Under the pieces are notes generated by a model. That model did not search any database. It was not told where the DNA came from and saw nothing but the letters and a program-made list of their open reading frames with translations. Shown piece by piece: positions 30,691 through 31,857 of a DNA stretch of 31,857 bases; within the stretch, counting starts at the first letter, position 1; every line of letters starts with the position of its first letter. Made by a program: the position numbers and the translations under genes. Source of the DNA: an uncultured Acetobacter sp. GTDB taxonomy: Bacteria > Pseudomonadota > Alphaproteobacteria > Acetobacterales > Acetobacteraceae. The stretch is from the NCBI RefSeq assembly GCF_937875265.1, contig NZ_CALLXM010000078.1, forward strand, positions 1-31,857. The letters run 5' to 3'.

Positions 30691-31857
30691 TTATTTTTTC
30701 ACTGCACCTCCCTGCGCACCCAGCGGCGCAAGAAGTGTATCCAGAAGCTGGGTATCGCCATCCAGATGCGGATAACGCAGGCCACCATGATACGTAACAG
30801 ACACCGTATGGTAGCGGTCACCATCCCGTAACAAAAGTTCTATCGGGGTTGCGTCTTTGCTTTTGGCGTTGGTGATCACATCCTGAAGGCCTTCAGCGTC
30901 ATATGCCTCATTATTCACAGCCAGAAGTTCCTGATCCCGCGTCACGCCAGCCTGCCAGGCCGGGCTGCCCCACAATACGTCACTCACGGCACCCTTCTTG
31001 CTCACACTAAAGCCGAGCGAGAACAGGAAGTCCGTGACATGCCGCAAGTCAGAATAGGATTTCAAATATTCTGATGGTTTTTCAGTATAAACAACGTTCG
31101 CGCCGCCCCGTGTAAAGCCATCCAGCGGAGCATGTGTGCTGGTGTTGTACAAACGATCCCGCAGGAACTTTGCCCAGTCATACGGCTGTACCGCGTTCAG
31201 CGTTTTTACAATATCTTCAAAATTATAGGTGCTGGTGACAACGCTGCCGTTGTTGGTGCCAAAAAAGGCCTTGGCAAAATCGTTCAGGCTTTTTTTATTA
31301 CCAGACAGTTTTCGGATCAGTGTATCCGCATCCAGCCAGATCAGCTGGCCTTCTGAATAATAATCTTCACTCCGCTGCCAGCTTTTCCAGGACTGAGGGG
31401 AACGCTGGGAGATAATCGGGTCATTGGTTGTATCAATCAGCGGGCGCCACTGCCGTCCCTGCCGGTTATCATACACCGCAGCCACTTCAGCCAGAGCATC
31501 CTTCACCTGCGGCACCGTCATCAGCCCTGCGCGGGCAGCCAGAATATAGCCCCAGTACTGCGTCTGCCCTTCATACACCCAAAGGCCGGTGCCCCGCTGA
31601 GGCGTATTGAAGTCCGGTGCCCACAAACCATCCGGGCGACGATATTTGCCATCCCATGAATGCGTGAATTCATGAGCCAGAAGGTCACGCATTCCGAATG
31701 TTTTGTCCCAATGCGTAAAGTAGCCTCTGGGACCACTGTTTTCACTGGACTGATGATGCTCAAGGCCAATCCCGCCCAGCTTTGTTGTCAGAGCCAGCAG
31801 AAAGTCATAATGCGCATAATGATGTGAACCAAACAGCAGGTTTGCCTGCTTCACAAG
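30691..31857 (-). CDS. M61-family peptidase with PDZ domain, C-terminal part (cut by window edge)
   Basis: 388 residues visible; the N-terminus lies beyond the window. A zinc metallopeptidase of the glycyl aminopeptidase (M61) family. The zinc motif HEFTHSWDGKYRRPDGLW contains HExxH; the downstream Glu ligand is expected in LWVYEGQTQYWG. A helical domain follows, then a PDZ-like region: FLFSLGFSVSKKGAVSDVLW, GSPAWQAGVTRDQELLAVN and LLLRDGDRYHTVSVTYHGG. Family members are often exported or membrane-associated, but no signal peptide is visible here. The last residues are a short Ala/Gly/Lys tail. It is the upstream neighbour of the DUF2075 gene, with a hairpin between them. Confidence 0.9.
   Translation of the reverse strand, partial: LVKQANLLFGSHHYAHYDFLLALTTKLGGIGLEHHQSSENSGPRGYFTHWDKTFGMRDLLAHEFTHSWDGKYRRPDGLWAPDFNTPQRGTGLWVYEGQTQYWGYILAARAGLMTVPQVKDALAEVAAVYDNRQGRQWRPLIDTTNDPIISQRSPQSWKSWQRSEDYYSEGQLIWLDADTLIRKLSGNKKSLNDFAKAFFGTNNGSVVTSTYNFEDIVKTLNAVQPYDWAKFLRDRLYNTSTHAPLDGFTRGGANVVYTEKPSEYLKSYSDLRHVTDFLFSLGFSVSKKGAVSDVLWGSPAWQAGVTRDQELLAVNNEAYDAEGLQDVITNAKSKDATPIELLLRDGDRYHTVSVTYHGGLRYPHLDGDTQLLDTLLAPLGAQGGAVKK

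Noticed and set aside
1..31857. CRISPR array, insertion sequences or prophage
   Set aside because: No regularly spaced repeats, transposase motifs or phage structural proteins were seen on either strand.

Overview
The window looks like chromosomal DNA of an acetic acid bacterium (Acetobacteraceae, most likely Acetobacter; inferred). The reasons are a GC content in the mid-50s by eye, an alphaproteobacterial 5-aminolevulinate synthase, a complete sdhCDAB operon (Gluconobacter lacks succinate dehydrogenase), and a hydrolase whose five key residues lie at a constant offset of two from the alpha-amino acid ester hydrolase of Acetobacter turbidans. No insertion sequence, prophage, integrase or CRISPR array was seen. 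Genes are dense and no gene-free stretch exceeds 300 bases.

Layout. 1-1122 (minus): the start of hemA and a proline-rich lipoprotein. 1374-5624 (plus): an operon of a transketolase-like gene, gap and pgk, closed by two tandem terminators. 5677-9429 (minus): an EamA permease, a tyrosine phosphatase, a GNAT acetyltransferase and a membrane glycosyltransferase-like protein. 9571-13295 (minus): the sdhCDAB operon with its terminator. 13437-16125: divergent asd and zwf. 16336-18845 (plus): a zinc alcohol dehydrogenase and an aldehyde dehydrogenase, closed by a strong bidirectional terminator. 18864-23151 (minus): a creatininase-family protein, an exported alpha-amino acid ester hydrolase and a serC-type aminotransferase. 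23187-23271: tRNA-Leu(CAA). 23372-25288 (minus): a small Cys-containing lipoprotein and xseA. 25355-26623 (plus): purD. 26734-29142 (minus): nfu, a RutE-like nitroreductase, tsaB and rimI, the last three with overlapping start and stop codons. 29380-31857 (minus): a DUF2075-type ATPase/helicase-like protein and the C-terminal part of an M61 peptidase.

How the genes fit together. Most of the window is central metabolism: lower glycolysis (gap, pgk), the first pentose-phosphate step (zwf), succinate oxidation (sdh), cytosolic alcohol and aldehyde oxidation, amino acid and purine synthesis (asd, serC, purD), Fe-S assembly (nfu) and tRNA modification (tsaB). The most unusual items are the transketolase-like protein, which has an intact frame but lacks the histidines and cofactor motifs of the family; the ester hydrolase with a hairpin in its leader; and the DUF2075 ATPase, with an internal drop in GC content and a hairpin just upstream.
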